Shown here: positions 7,708 to 16,352 of the stretch, piece by piece
Numbering within the stretch: position 1 is the first letter of the stretch
Layout of the letters: every line of letters begins with the position of its first letter
Assembly: GCF_009711715.1 (NCBI RefSeq)
Contig: NZ_VENF01000011.1
Coordinates: 62,001-126,000 of the forward strand
Source of the DNA: Methylophaga sp.
GTDB taxonomy: Bacteria; Pseudomonadota; Gammaproteobacteria; Nitrosococcales; Methylophagaceae
Direction of reading: 5' to 3'
DNA length: 64,000 bases
Made by a program: the position numbers and the translations under genes
Notes under the pieces: model-generated
Told to the model about the DNA's origin: nothing
Database searches by the model: none
Seen by the model: only the letters and a program-made list of their open reading frames with translations

Positions 7708-8175
7708 TTACTGCATGGCACGCAGCATCCATGCGGTTTTCTCGTGAACCCGCATGCGGTCACCGACCAGTGCTGCGGTTGACTCATCATCTGCATCCTG
7801 TGCCGTTTTCAGCACCTCACGACAGGTTTTCACAACCTGTTCATGGCCATGGGTCAGGGTAACAACCATATCGGCAGCCCCCGGAACCCCTTCCACTTCT
7901 TCAATGCTGCTGAGCTGGGCAAAGGATTTGTAAGTCCCGGGAGCAGCAACACCCAGCGTACGAATACGTTCAGCGATATCATCAACCGCCTGGGCCAGTT
8001 CAGTGTAATGCTCTTCAAACATCAGGTGCAGTTCACGGAACTGAGGGCCTGTTACATTCCAATGGAAGTTATGTGTTTGCAGATACAGGGTGTAACTGTC
8101 GGCCAAGAGACGCTTCAGGCCGTCTGCAATGTCTTGTCTATCCTGCTGATTGATACCAATATCAATGGTACTCAT
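7708..8175 (-). CDS. dps: Dps-family DNA-protecting ferritin
   Basis: 155 residues from the ATG that follows an AGGAGG site; the 14-residue in-frame extension upstream is unlikely. The ferroxidase centre motif is clear: [13 protein letters not shown] (His35 and His38) and later [13 protein letters not shown]. Dps forms dodecamers that oxidise and store iron and shield DNA during oxidative stress. The N-terminus is short with few lysines, so direct DNA binding may be weak. The divergent DUF2061 gene carries a Fur box, which links this intergenic region to iron. Confidence 0.93.
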   Translation of the reverse strand: MSTIDIGINQQDRQDIADGLKRLLADSYTLYLQTHNFHWNVTGPQFRELHLMFEEHYTELAQAVDDIAERIRTLGVAAPGTYKSFAQLSSIEEVEGVPGAADMVVTLTHGHEQVVKTCREVLKTAQDADDESTAALVGDRMRVHEKTAWMLRAMQ

Positions 8176-8400
8176 TATTGTGCCTCCTTGTTCAAGGTTA
8201 TAAATGACCTTAGTCAATCAGGCGAGAGTCAGGTTCGCCTGAATTTGATTTTTATTCTATTAGCTCTGGAGCCTAAAGTGAAACAAGTAATTCTGGTTAT
8301 ATTAATCGACTGAGCCGATGAAAGATTATTCTTTTATCTATTATGTTTTTTCCAATGATAACGATTGGACTAAGTTGTTTTACTTGAACAAAGCAATTAA

Positions 8401-8415
8401 TGATAATCATTCTCA
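8401..8415 (+). promoter_or_regulatory. Fur box upstream of the DUF2061 gene
   Basis: TGATAATCATTCTCA matches the 7-1-7 Fur motif TGATAATnATTATCA at all positions but one, and the surrounding 19 bp (8396-8414) match the classical consensus at 16. It ends 2 bp before the AAGGAG ribosome site, an ideal place for repression. A weaker copy (TGATAACGATTGG) lies near 8356. Confidence 0.8.
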
Positions 8416-8431
8416 AAAAGGAGACATGGTT

Positions 8432-8650
8432 ATGGCTAAAACAATCAGTTTCGCAATCGTTCACTTCAGTGTGGCATTCACTGTAGGTTATTTGTTGACG
8501 GGCAGCATTCTGTCCGGGAGTGTCATGGCGATGGTTGAACCCGCCATCAACACAGTGGCTTTCTATTTTCATGAGAAGATCTGGAATCATCTGCAACAGA
8601 ACAAAGTCAATCCTTCGGTCCAGCTTACCCGTCCGGCTCAGGTCGGGTAG
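8432..8650 (+). CDS. DUF2061 small membrane protein, probably iron-regulated
   Basis: 72 residues from ATG 8432, chosen because AAGGAG lies 8 nt upstream; the ATG two codons earlier is only 2 nt from it. Two apolar segments (SFAIVHFSVAFTVGYLLTG and SGSVMAMVEPAINTVAFYF) flank the Pro found in DUF2061 proteins, and FHEKIWNHL follows, typical of the family. The function of DUF2061 is not established. A strong Fur box covers the leader, so expression should rise under iron limitation. Confidence 0.85.
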   Translation: MAKTISFAIVHFSVAFTVGYLLTGSILSGSVMAMVEPAINTVAFYFHEKIWNHLQQNKVNPSVQLTRPAQVG

Positions 8651-8726
8651 CTACAACCGCTCGATGGCTTGCAATCCTGTCTGAGGCAAGCATAATTCAG
8701 GCTCATGACATAGAAACGGATACAGC

Positions 8727-9908
8727 ATGAGCAAGCAAGGCACGGCGACTGAAGTCTTTGTCACATTCCTCAAGCTCGGGCTCACGTCATTTGGCGGCCC
8801 CATCGCACATATTGCCTATTACCGGGAGGCATTCATCGAGAAACGCCGCTGGCTCAGTGAAGAACAGTTCGCCCAGCTACTGATGCTTTGCCAGTTTCTG
8901 CCCGGCCCTGCCAGTAGTCAAATGGGATTCAGTATAGGGCTGATGCGTGCCGGCTGGCTGGGTGGTCTGGCAGCATTTACCGCCTTTACGCTGCCTTCAG
9001 CGATTCTTCTGTTCGCCTTTGCTCAGTGGCTACCCTATTTATCTGACACGATTGGCAGCGCTGCGATTCACGGTCTTAAACTGGTTGCACTGGCGGTGGT
9101 GGCTCAGGCCGTCTGGCTGATGGCCAGACAACTCACGCCGGATTGGCAGCGTCGTTTTATTGCCCTGGTAGCGGTTGTGTTTCTTGTGCTGGTGAATCAG
9201 CCAATGGCACAAATCGCCGTTGTTATCGGCGGCGCGCTGGCCGGTTTGGTACTTTGTCGTCATCAACACTTTCCCGCCAGTCAGTTTGATATTGACTATG
9301 GTAAACGCATTGCCTGGACACTGTTGGCAGTGTTTATGATTTTACTGTTCAGCCTGCCTTTTATGGCCGGTATGAATAGTCTGATTGCCGTTCTGGATGC
9401 TTTTTACCGTGCCGGGGCCCTGGTATTCGGTGGTGGTCATGTGGTCCTGCCCCTGTTGGAGCAAACGGTGGTCGATCCTGGCTGGGTCGCAGCGGATGAC
9501 TATCTCGCCGGTTATGGTGCAGCGCAGGCTGTGCCGGGACCGGTTTTTTCTGTCGCTGCCTATCTGGGTGCCTTGTTACCTGGCGAGATGGGCGGCCTTA
9601 GCGGCGCGGTGCTGGCCTTGTGTGCCATTTTCCTGCCCGGATTTCTGTTAATTTCGGCGATGCTGCCTTTATGGCAGTCGGTTTTGAAATATCCCCTGGC
9701 TGCCAGCGCTTTGGCTGGGATCAATGCCAGTGTGGTCGGCTTGCTTGCAGCCGCCCTGTATGATCCCATCTGGATCAGCGCCGTTCACCACGTCAGTGAT
9801 TTTGTGATTGCGCTTATCGGCTTTATTATGCTGCAGTTTTTCAGATTATCTGCCCTGCTGGTAGTGGCCTGGTGTCTGCTGGCAAGCATAGGCTTGGCTT
9901 TAGTATGA
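8727..9908 (+). CDS. chrA: Chromate/anion efflux transporter of the CHR family
   Basis: 393 residues forming two homologous CHR halves with about ten membrane helices. Family signatures are LKLGLTSFGGPIAHIAYYRE near the N-terminus, CQFLPGPASSQMGFSIG, and in the second half GALVFGGGHVVLPLLEQ with YGAAQAVPGPVFSVAAYLG. Known members export chromate, though many have uncertain substrates and no other chromate-resistance gene is nearby. Its stop overlaps the start of the GNAT gene (ATGA), so the two are translationally coupled. Confidence 0.92.
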   Translation: MSKQGTATEVFVTFLKLGLTSFGGPIAHIAYYREAFIEKRRWLSEEQFAQLLMLCQFLPGPASSQMGFSIGLMRAGWLGGLAAFTAFTLPSAILLFAFAQWLPYLSDTIGSAAIHGLKLVALAVVAQAVWLMARQLTPDWQRRFIALVAVVFLVLVNQPMAQIAVVIGGALAGLVLCRHQHFPASQFDIDYGKRIAWTLLAVFMILLFSLPFMAGMNSLIAVLDAFYRAGALVFGGGHVVLPLLEQTVVDPGWVAADDYLAGYGAAQAVPGPVFSVAAYLGALLPGEMGGLSGAVLALCAIFLPGFLLISAMLPLWQSVLKYPLAASALAGINASVVGLLAAALYDPIWISAVHHVSDFVIALIGFIMLQFFRLSALLVVAWCLLASIGLALV

Positions 9909-10393
9909 CTTCTTCTCAAATCCGGCTAGCCACAGACAGTGACGTTGCTGCCATTACGGCTTTATTACAATCCTGTGCCCAGTCGATGAGTGATCAGGGC
10001 ATGCATCACTGGCTGGGTGTTTATGATGAGGATTCAGTCAAAGCCAATTTAAGTGGAAAAAAGGTCTTTGTGCTCGAGTCTGATAATGCGATCCTGGGTT
10101 GTATCGCGCTGGGAACGGAAAAAGCAGAATATTACTCGGCGTGCTGGCCTCAGGCCCCTCAAGCAGACTTCTATATCACACAGCTTGCTGTCAGTCCCGA
10201 AGCACAGGGTAAAGGCTACGGCAAACAACTGATGCAATACTGCATTAGCCGGGCTGGCGATGCCGTTATACAACTTGATGCCGTGGCTCACTACCCTGCC
10301 CTGATAGCGTTTTATCAGTCATTGGGTTTCAGCATTATCGAAACCGGTATCGGACTGGGTGATAAACGTCATCTTTTCAGCCTTTCGCGTTGA
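9905..10393 (+). CDS. GNAT-family N-acetyltransferase
   Basis: 162 residues from the ATG that overlaps the chrA stop; an earlier in-frame start inside chrA is unlikely. The acetyl-CoA binding motif A is visible as LAVSPEAQGKGYGKQLMQYC (Q-x-x-G-x-G/A). The C-terminal half ends with HYPALIAFYQSLGF, typical of the fold. The substrate cannot be predicted. Coupling to chrA suggests a shared transcript rather than a shared pathway. Confidence 0.87.
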   Translation: MTSSQIRLATDSDVAAITALLQSCAQSMSDQGMHHWLGVYDEDSVKANLSGKKVFVLESDNAILGCIALGTEKAEYYSACWPQAPQADFYITQLAVSPEAQGKGYGKQLMQYCISRAGDAVIQLDAVAHYPALIAFYQSLGFSIIETGIGLGDKRHLFSLSR

Positions 10394-10457
10394 GCTTCTT
10401 ACGTGCCACAATGAAGTAAAGCGCTTTTAAACGCACCACTTATGTGGAGGCCAACTC

Positions 10458-10652
10458 ATGCTTCATCCCCTGGAAGAAAGCACCATCATGTGTCCCTACT
10501 GCGGCGAGCACTTTACGGTGCTTATCGATTGCAGTGTGTCTGAACAGCAGTACATAGAGGACTGCGAAGTCTGTTGTCGTCCAATCGAGTTTCATCTCTT
10601 GGTAACAAGCGATAACGACTATGAACTATCCGTTTATTCAGAGAACGAATAA
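10458..10652 (+). CDS. CPXCG-motif cysteine-rich protein
   Basis: 64 residues. It matches the small CPXCG family: MCPYCGEHFTVLIDCS with CPYC as first metal-binding pair and CEVCC as second, then RPIEFHL. Four cysteines could bind zinc. A TGGAGG site lies 8 nt before the ATG. Function is not known for the family. Confidence 0.88.
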   Translation: MLHPLEESTIMCPYCGEHFTVLIDCSVSEQQYIEDCEVCCRPIEFHLLVTSDNDYELSVYSENE

Positions 10653-10720
10653 CCTGTCTGACTCGCTGGGACTGAGCTTATCTGAATGCTACAAACGCAT
10701 TATGTGCAACACAGGACTTG

Positions 10721-11599
10721 ATGAACATGCCCTGGCTTAGAGTCGCTATTATTTTGACCTGCTTATTCCTATCATCCGCCAATGCCGCTGAATTCAGCAT
10801 TACGCCGGTCAAAGACAATATATTCAAATTCAGTAATGGCACTCATCACGCTGTGTTTGTTGTGACTGATGAAGGTATTGCACTGACCGATCCGCTATCG
10901 ACAGAGGGCGCCAAGTGGTTGAAGCAGGCGCTCAATGAGCGCTTCGATAAACCCGTCCGTTACGTTATCTACAGTCATAATCACCCTGATCATGTTTATG
11001 GTGGCGAGATCTTTGCCGAACCCGGCGTGACATTTGTCGCGCATGCCTGGGCACGTGATGATCTGCTGGCCACTAAAGCCGATACCCAAATACCCGATCT
11101 CGTGTTCAACGATGAAATGCAGCTTTTTCTTGGCGACACACAAATCGTCTTACGCTATCACGGTCCTAATAATGGTAAAGGTTCCATTTCCATCAACTTC
11201 CCCTCGCAGCGCGTTGTGCATGTAGTTGACTGGATTGTGCTGGGACGCATGCCCTATAAAAACCTGCCCGGCTATGATATCCGCGGCATGATAAATTCCA
11301 CCAGGGACGTGCTGGCGATGGATTTTGATTTACTGGTTGGTGGCCATGGCGACATCGGTGATAAAAACGATGTCCGCTTTTATCTCCGTTATTTAGAACA
11401 GCTCTACGCGGCTGTGCTTGACGGTATGCGAGAAGGTAAAAACCTAAAAACGCTGCAACAGGACATCCGGCTTGATGCGTTTCGGTCACTCAAAATGTAT
11501 GAAGCATGGTTACCGCTGAACGTTGAGGGTGTCTACAACGATCTCATCGATCAGTCCTATCTTCACCTCAGGCCTGAGGTGCCCGTCTCTGAAAGATAG
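10721..11599 (+). CDS. Exported metallo-beta-lactamase-fold hydrolase
   Basis: 292 residues from ATG 10721. Residues 1-22 form a signal peptide ending in SANA before AEFSI. The zinc motif HxHxDH is present as SHNHPDHVYGG, further ligands as NNGKG/VVHVVDWIV and GGHGDIGDKN. The domain ends about residue 220 and a helical tail follows. Relatives include SoxH-like and quinoprotein-associated periplasmic hydrolases, but the substrate is not predictable. The third ligand region has N where beta-lactamases have H (HGPNNGKGS), so metal binding may differ. A perfect 18-nt palindrome covers 11564-11581 near the end of the gene. Confidence 0.82.
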   Translation: MNMPWLRVAIILTCLFLSSANAAEFSITPVKDNIFKFSNGTHHAVFVVTDEGIALTDPLSTEGAKWLKQALNERFDKPVRYVIYSHNHPDHVYGGEIFAEPGVTFVAHAWARDDLLATKADTQIPDLVFNDEMQLFLGDTQIVLRYHGPNNGKGSISINFPSQRVVHVVDWIVLGRMPYKNLPGYDIRGMINSTRDVLAMDFDLLVGGHGDIGDKNDVRFYLRYLEQLYAAVLDGMREGKNLKTLQQDIRLDAFRSLKMYEAWLPLNVEGVYNDLIDQSYLHLRPEVPVSER

Positions 11600-11643
11600 T
11601 TGTCAGGATCAGTCGGAGCTGACATTTTTGATATTTATTCAAT

Positions 11644-11658
11644 TGATAATAATTATCA
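11644..11658 (+). promoter_or_regulatory. Perfect Fur box upstream of the TonB receptor
   Basis: TGATAATAATTATCA fits the 7-1-7 Fur motif at every position, 43 bp upstream of the receptor start. Strong evidence that the receptor and the following PepSY gene are iron-repressed. Confidence 0.9.
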
Positions 11659-11701
11659 TTTAGTTTAGCATACCTCATTATTTTCACGCAGACAGGAGAA
11701 A

Positions 11702-13834
11702 ATGGTGAGACTCAAAGTGTTATCAAAGCAATTAATCACCCTGATACCGGCCCTTTCATTATCATCCCTGGCTTACGCTGATAAAGCCGTCGAGCTGGAT
11801 GAAATGACTATTACTTCGACACGGGCTGAAACAAAAATTGAAGACTCACCACAGGTCGTCACCATCATCGAACGCGAGGAAATTGAGCAACAGCTCAAAA
11901 TATCGCCGGATGCCTCACAGGTGCTGAGCAGCCTGCTACCTTCTTTTACCCCTGCCCGTCAGAAACTGAGCAGTGCCGGTGAAACTTTTCGTGGCCGAGC
12001 GCCTTTGTTCCTGATTGATGGCATTCCGCAATCTAACCCGTTACGTGATGCCCAGCGTGACGGTCACACCATCGATTTATCCATGGTAGAGCGCATCGAG
12101 GTCATTCATGGTGCCAGTGCCATTCATGGTCTCGGTGCCACCGGCGGTATTATCAATTTCATTACCCGCAGACCAACCACGAACAAGTTGGACCAGAACA
12201 TGAATGTTCAGATGACTTCGCCAACCAGTGAAGTCGATGGTGACACTTTCGGCTACCGGACCAGCTACGGTCTGCGTGGCAGTCAGAAAGATGTTGAGTA
12301 TGCCTTGGGCCTGAGTTACGAAAAGCAGGGACTGTTCCTGGATGCCGATGATAATGCCATCGGTGTCGACAACACCCAGGGCGATATCATGGCCTCCCGT
12401 AGCTATGATTTGTTTGGCAAACTGGGTTACTGGCTGACTGACAATCAAAACATCGAACTGCAATTAAACCGTTACGAACTGGATGGCGACAACGATTATT
12501 TGTCGGTTCCCGGTGATCGGAACAGGAAAATCCCGGCTACATCGACCGAACAGACACCACCTGGTGATGCTCCGCATAATGAGGTCACGACGACCAGCAT
12601 CAAGTTTGAAGATTATGATTTGGCCGGCATGCATTTTACTGCCCAGGCCTATCGGCAGGAATTTGAAGCCTTGTTCGGCGCCGGTATCTTTGGCTCATTT
12701 CAGGATCCGGCTATTGCCCCTGTTGGTACCTTATATGACCAGTCGCAAACCAGCTCAATCAAAAAAGGCGCCAAGTTCACACTGACAAAAGACGATTTAT
12801 TCAAAGATAAGCTGACTTTAACCGCCGGCATGGACATTCTGCATGACACGACCGAGCAGGAACTGGCAGCCACAAACCGCAGCTGGGTACCGGAAACCAC
12901 CTTCAAAAACTATGCACCTTTTCTGCAGGCGCAGCTGAAACCTGTTGATATGCTGGTGTTAAATGCGGGTATCCGCCACGAAAAAGCGAAGCTGGATGTG
13001 GATGATTTCCAGACTATTCATTCAACCAATAATGCTGGGGGGGTCACCGTCGAAGGCGGTAATCCTGATTTCAGCGAAACACTCTACAACGCCGGTATTG
13101 TTATCTCACCATTGAGCTGGTTCAGTGTCTTCGCCAACTACTCTGAAGGTTTCGGTATGCCCGATGTTGGCCGAGTATTACGCGGCATCGGCACTCCCGG
13201 ACAGGATGTAGATGACTTCCTCAACCTGCAACCGGTGCTGACCGATAACCGTGAAATTGGTTTCCGGATTGACTGGGATCCAATCGATTTCGAGGTGAGT
13301 TATTACGAATCCGACTCTGATTTGGGCTCAAGACTGGAGAATATCGGCGGTACCTATTTCGTCAGGCGGGAAAAGACTGAAATCAATGGTGTCGAAACCA
13401 CATTAGGTTTTCAGGCTAATGACGACCATCGTGTTGAACTCAGCTATTCGTATATCCGCGGCCGCTATGACTCTGATGATAATGGCAGTATAGACAGCGA
13501 TCTGGATGGCAATAACATCCCGCCCAATCGTCTGATCGCCAACTGGAACGCCAGCTGGACACCTAAACTGTCTTCTTTTGTTCAGCTCAGCCATAATTTT
13601 GACCGCAGTTTCGATGAAGAGCCGGGTGACCCGGAAATCAAATTTGATGGCTATACTCTGGTGGATGCCTCACTGGCCTATCAGTTGCCTAAAGGCACTG
13701 TAAACCTGGCCTTTGCCAACCTGCTCGATGAAGACTATTTCGATTATTACTCTCAGACCGCCAACACACTCGATGAACGTTACTTCAAAGGGCGTGGCCG
13801 GACTGTAACACTGGGGTACTCGCTGGACTTTTAA
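11702..13834 (+). CDS. TonB-dependent outer-membrane receptor, probably for a ferric siderophore
   Basis: 710 residues. A signal peptide (to about residue 26, SSLAYA) is followed by a TonB-box-like DEMTITSTR, the plug domain (GRAPLFLIDGIPQ, MVERIEVIHGASAIHGLG, GGIINFITRRP) and a 22-strand-type barrel ending in a C-terminal Phe (GYSLDF). AGGAG lies 3 nt before ATG 11702 and 6 nt before the following GTG, so either may start translation. A perfect Fur box and a PepSY partner gene 23 bp downstream point to iron uptake. The exact siderophore is unknown. Confidence 0.93.
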   Translation: MVRLKVLSKQLITLIPALSLSSLAYADKAVELDEMTITSTRAETKIEDSPQVVTIIEREEIEQQLKISPDASQVLSSLLPSFTPARQKLSSAGETFRGRAPLFLIDGIPQSNPLRDAQRDGHTIDLSMVERIEVIHGASAIHGLGATGGIINFITRRPTTNKLDQNMNVQMTSPTSEVDGDTFGYRTSYGLRGSQKDVEYALGLSYEKQGLFLDADDNAIGVDNTQGDIMASRSYDLFGKLGYWLTDNQNIELQLNRYELDGDNDYLSVPGDRNRKIPATSTEQTPPGDAPHNEVTTTSIKFEDYDLAGMHFTAQAYRQEFEALFGAGIFGSFQDPAIAPVGTLYDQSQTSSIKKGAKFTLTKDDLFKDKLTLTAGMDILHDTTEQELAATNRSWVPETTFKNYAPFLQAQLKPVDMLVLNAGIRHEKAKLDVDDFQTIHSTNNAGGVTVEGGNPDFSETLYNAGIVISPLSWFSVFANYSEGFGMPDVGRVLRGIGTPGQDVDDFLNLQPVLTDNREIGFRIDWDPIDFEVSYYESDSDLGSRLENIGGTYFVRREKTEINGVETTLGFQANDDHRVELSYSYIRGRYDSDDNGSIDSDLDGNNIPPNRLIANWNASWTPKLSSFVQLSHNFDRSFDEEPGDPEIKFDGYTLVDASLAYQLPKGTVNLAFANLLDEDYFDYYSQTANTLDERYFKGRGRTVTLGYSLDF

Positions 13835-13857
13835 GTGGAAACCGCTAGTCTGTGTCC

Positions 13858-14967
13858 ATGCGACGATTCTGGATTGAGTTCCATAAAATCTCTGGTCTGA
13901 TTATTCTGATTCCGCTGTTGCTGCAAAGCATCAGCGGATCAATCATAGTTTTTGATCATGCCATTGACGAATGGCTCAATCCGGAAATCCTTCTGATTGA
14001 AGTGCCACCCGATGGCGAACCGGCACCACTAAGTCAAATAATGGCAACAGCCTCGTCGGCCCTGCCTCAGACAGTCCATATCAGTTCTCTGCGTAAACCT
14101 CGTCATGGCAGCACGGTCTTCATGGCCTATCCCGTGATGCAGGCCTCTTCTCCGCATCACGGAAAACGAATGGAAGTGCTGATTAACCCCTACACCGCCG
14201 AAGTGACTGGCATCCGTGAATGGGGCAGTTACTTCACTTCTTTTATCTACCGGCTTCACTTTACCTTGTTACTGGATCGCAACGGGTCCCTGTTTCTCGG
14301 CTTTCTCGCCCTGGTGCTGTTGGTGAATCTAATCATCGGTGTCTATCTGGGCTGGCCAAGAAGTCGCGCAGCCCGGGACTGGTTGCTGGCAAGGAAACAT
14401 CGCAAAACGCCCCTTATCGGGAAACTTCGTCGCTGGCATATTCTCTGTGGTCTGACGGCCTTGCCCGTGTCCATCGTGTTAATCATTTCCGGGGTTAGCA
14501 TGATTTTTCATGATCAGACTGAGGCATTGCTAAATCGACCAGCACCACCACAGCTGGATGTGAAGCTTGATCCGGACAAAATAATCGATATTAATGACTG
14601 GTTGCCTGCTGTCAGCCAGCACTGGCCCAATGCAGAATGGATGCGTGTTAGCCAGCCAACACAGTCTCAGCCTGTCGCTGCTTTTATCCTCAGAACAGCC
14701 GGGGACCCGCGCAAGACATCAGGCAGCTCCATGCTGTGGCTGCACCCGCAAAGCAGTCAGATCCTGGCTGAACAGCATTATGCCGATCTCAGCTTCAGGC
14801 AGAAAATAGCTTTCTGGTTGTTTCCGCTACACAGTGGTGAGGCGTTTGCAATGCCTGGTCGATTGCTGGTCTTCCTCTGTGGATTACTGCTCAGCGTACT
14901 CAGCATTGCCGGTTTGTGGCTCTGGTGCAAACGCACATTCCGTCATCAAACTGCGGCCAGATTCTGA
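13858..14967 (+). CDS. PepSY-domain membrane protein, likely ferric-siderophore reductase
   Basis: About 369 residues (ATG 13858; GTG 13852 is possible). Four membrane segments: the first includes ISGLIILIPLLLQSISGSII, two more lie near 145-170 and 205-225, the last near 335-360. The region FHKISGLIILI, the histidine in RLHFTLLLD and RRWHILCGLTALPVSIVLII are typical of PepSY_TM proteins that pass electrons across the inner membrane. Coupled to the Fur-controlled receptor, it probably helps release iron from the siderophore. The protein reads intact. Confidence 0.87.
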   Translation: MRRFWIEFHKISGLIILIPLLLQSISGSIIVFDHAIDEWLNPEILLIEVPPDGEPAPLSQIMATASSALPQTVHISSLRKPRHGSTVFMAYPVMQASSPHHGKRMEVLINPYTAEVTGIREWGSYFTSFIYRLHFTLLLDRNGSLFLGFLALVLLVNLIIGVYLGWPRSRAARDWLLARKHRKTPLIGKLRRWHILCGLTALPVSIVLIISGVSMIFHDQTEALLNRPAPPQLDVKLDPDKIIDINDWLPAVSQHWPNAEWMRVSQPTQSQPVAAFILRTAGDPRKTSGSSMLWLHPQSSQILAEQHYADLSFRQKIAFWLFPLHSGEAFAMPGRLLVFLCGLLLSVLSIAGLWLWCKRTFRHQTAARF

Positions 14968-14983
14968 GCCGGGCTGGCAGGCG

Positions 14984-16345
14984 CTATTTAATCCACACCT
15001 GCTTGGCATTCACAAATTCCTTGATGCCGTGCGGTCCCAGTTCACGACCATAACCGGATTTTTTAATACCACCGCTTGGCAGACGCGGATCAGTTTTAAC
15101 GATGCCGTTGATGGCAACCTGACCGGCTTCCAGTTGCATCGCCATATCTTCAGCTAATGCGGCATTACCGGTCCAGACACCGGCTCCCAGTCCAAACTCG
15201 CTGTCATTGGCAAGCTCGATGGCGTGTTTGGCATCATCAGCCCGGATAACGCACATTACAGGCCCGAAGGTCTCTTCTCGAAATGCCGTCATCGTAGCGG
15301 TAACATCCACCAGCATGGTCACAGGATATAGAAAGCCCTCGCCTTCGGGCATCTCGCCCCCCATCAGACATCGCGCCCCGTCAGCGATGGTCTCGGTGAC
15401 CTGCCTGTGCAGATCCTCACGCAAGTCAAAACGGGCAATCGGACCGATATCGGTTTCCTCTGACAGGGGATCGCCCAGTTTGAGTTTCTGCAGTCTTTCG
15501 AAAACCCGGCCGATAAAATCATCATAAACCGGTGCCTCGACAATGACGCGCTTAGCCGCAATACAGGATTGTCCGGCATTGATAATACGCGACAGAGTGG
15601 CGACATCGGCTGCCGCTTCCAAATCAGCATCCTGCAGCACAATGAAGGGGTCACTGCCACCCAGTTCTAAAACAGAAGGTTTAATTTCTGATGCCGCGGT
15701 TGATGCAACCTTCCCCCCTGCGCCGGGTGAACCGGTAAATGACACAGCAACAATGCGCGGGTCACGAATCGCCTTTTCAACCAGCGGCGTCTCAACCGGC
15801 AGATTCACCATAATATTGTCTGGTGCACCGGCTTCCCGGAAGACGGTTTCAATGGCCTCAGCGCAACCCGGTACATGCTGGTCATGTTTCATCACACAGG
15901 TGTTTCCCGCCATCAGAGCCGGGGCCAGATAACGAAATGCCAGCCATAACGGGGCATTCCAGGGCAGAATGCCAAGCAATGTTCCCAGCGGCTGATAGCA
16001 CACATAGCTCAATGACGCATCTGAAGGCAGTTCTTCCCTGGCCAGATACATTTCGGCATGCTCGGCATAGTGCTCGGCGCACCAGGCTGCTTTTTCCACT
16101 TCCGGGCCGCCCTCTTTGACCGGCTTTCCCATTTCTTCAGCCATTAATTTGGCGAGCAACGGTTTATTCTCCCGCAGCTTGTCAGCGACCGCTCTCAGCA
16201 CCTCGGCTCGCTCGGCAATGCTTTGCCTCGACCACGTTGCATAAGCCTGGTGGGCGGCATCGATACGTTGTTCGATACCGGCCTCGTCCAGCCCTTGGTA
16301 ATGATTCAGGATCTGACCTGTGTAGGGATTGGTTGCATTTAACAT
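14984..16345 (-). CDS. doeC: Aldehyde dehydrogenase, aspartate-semialdehyde dehydrogenase of ectoine catabolism
   Basis: 453 residues from the ATG of MLNATNPYTGQ; GAGGTG overlapping the doeA stop is its ribosome site, so the long upstream extension is not real. Catalytic residues of the ALDH family are present: the general-base Glu in LELGGSDPFIV and the nucleophile Cys in NAGQSCIAAKR. By sequence alone it resembles succinate-semialdehyde dehydrogenases. Its place as last gene of a doeB-doeD-doeA-doeC operon indicates oxidation of aspartate 4-semialdehyde to aspartate. Confidence 0.85.
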   Translation of the reverse strand: MLNATNPYTGQILNHYQGLDEAGIEQRIDAAHQAYATWSRQSIAERAEVLRAVADKLRENKPLLAKLMAEEMGKPVKEGGPEVEKAAWCAEHYAEHAEMYLAREELPSDASLSYVCYQPLGTLLGILPWNAPLWLAFRYLAPALMAGNTCVMKHDQHVPGCAEAIETVFREAGAPDNIMVNLPVETPLVEKAIRDPRIVAVSFTGSPGAGGKVASTAASEIKPSVLELGGSDPFIVLQDADLEAAADVATLSRIINAGQSCIAAKRVIVEAPVYDDFIGRVFERLQKLKLGDPLSEETDIGPIARFDLREDLHRQVTETIADGARCLMGGEMPEGEGFLYPVTMLVDVTATMTAFREETFGPVMCVIRADDAKHAIELANDSEFGLGAGVWTGNAALAEDMAMQLEAGQVAINGIVKTDPRLPSGGIKKSGYGRELGPHGIKEFVNAKQVWIK

Positions 16346-16352
16346 CGGCACC

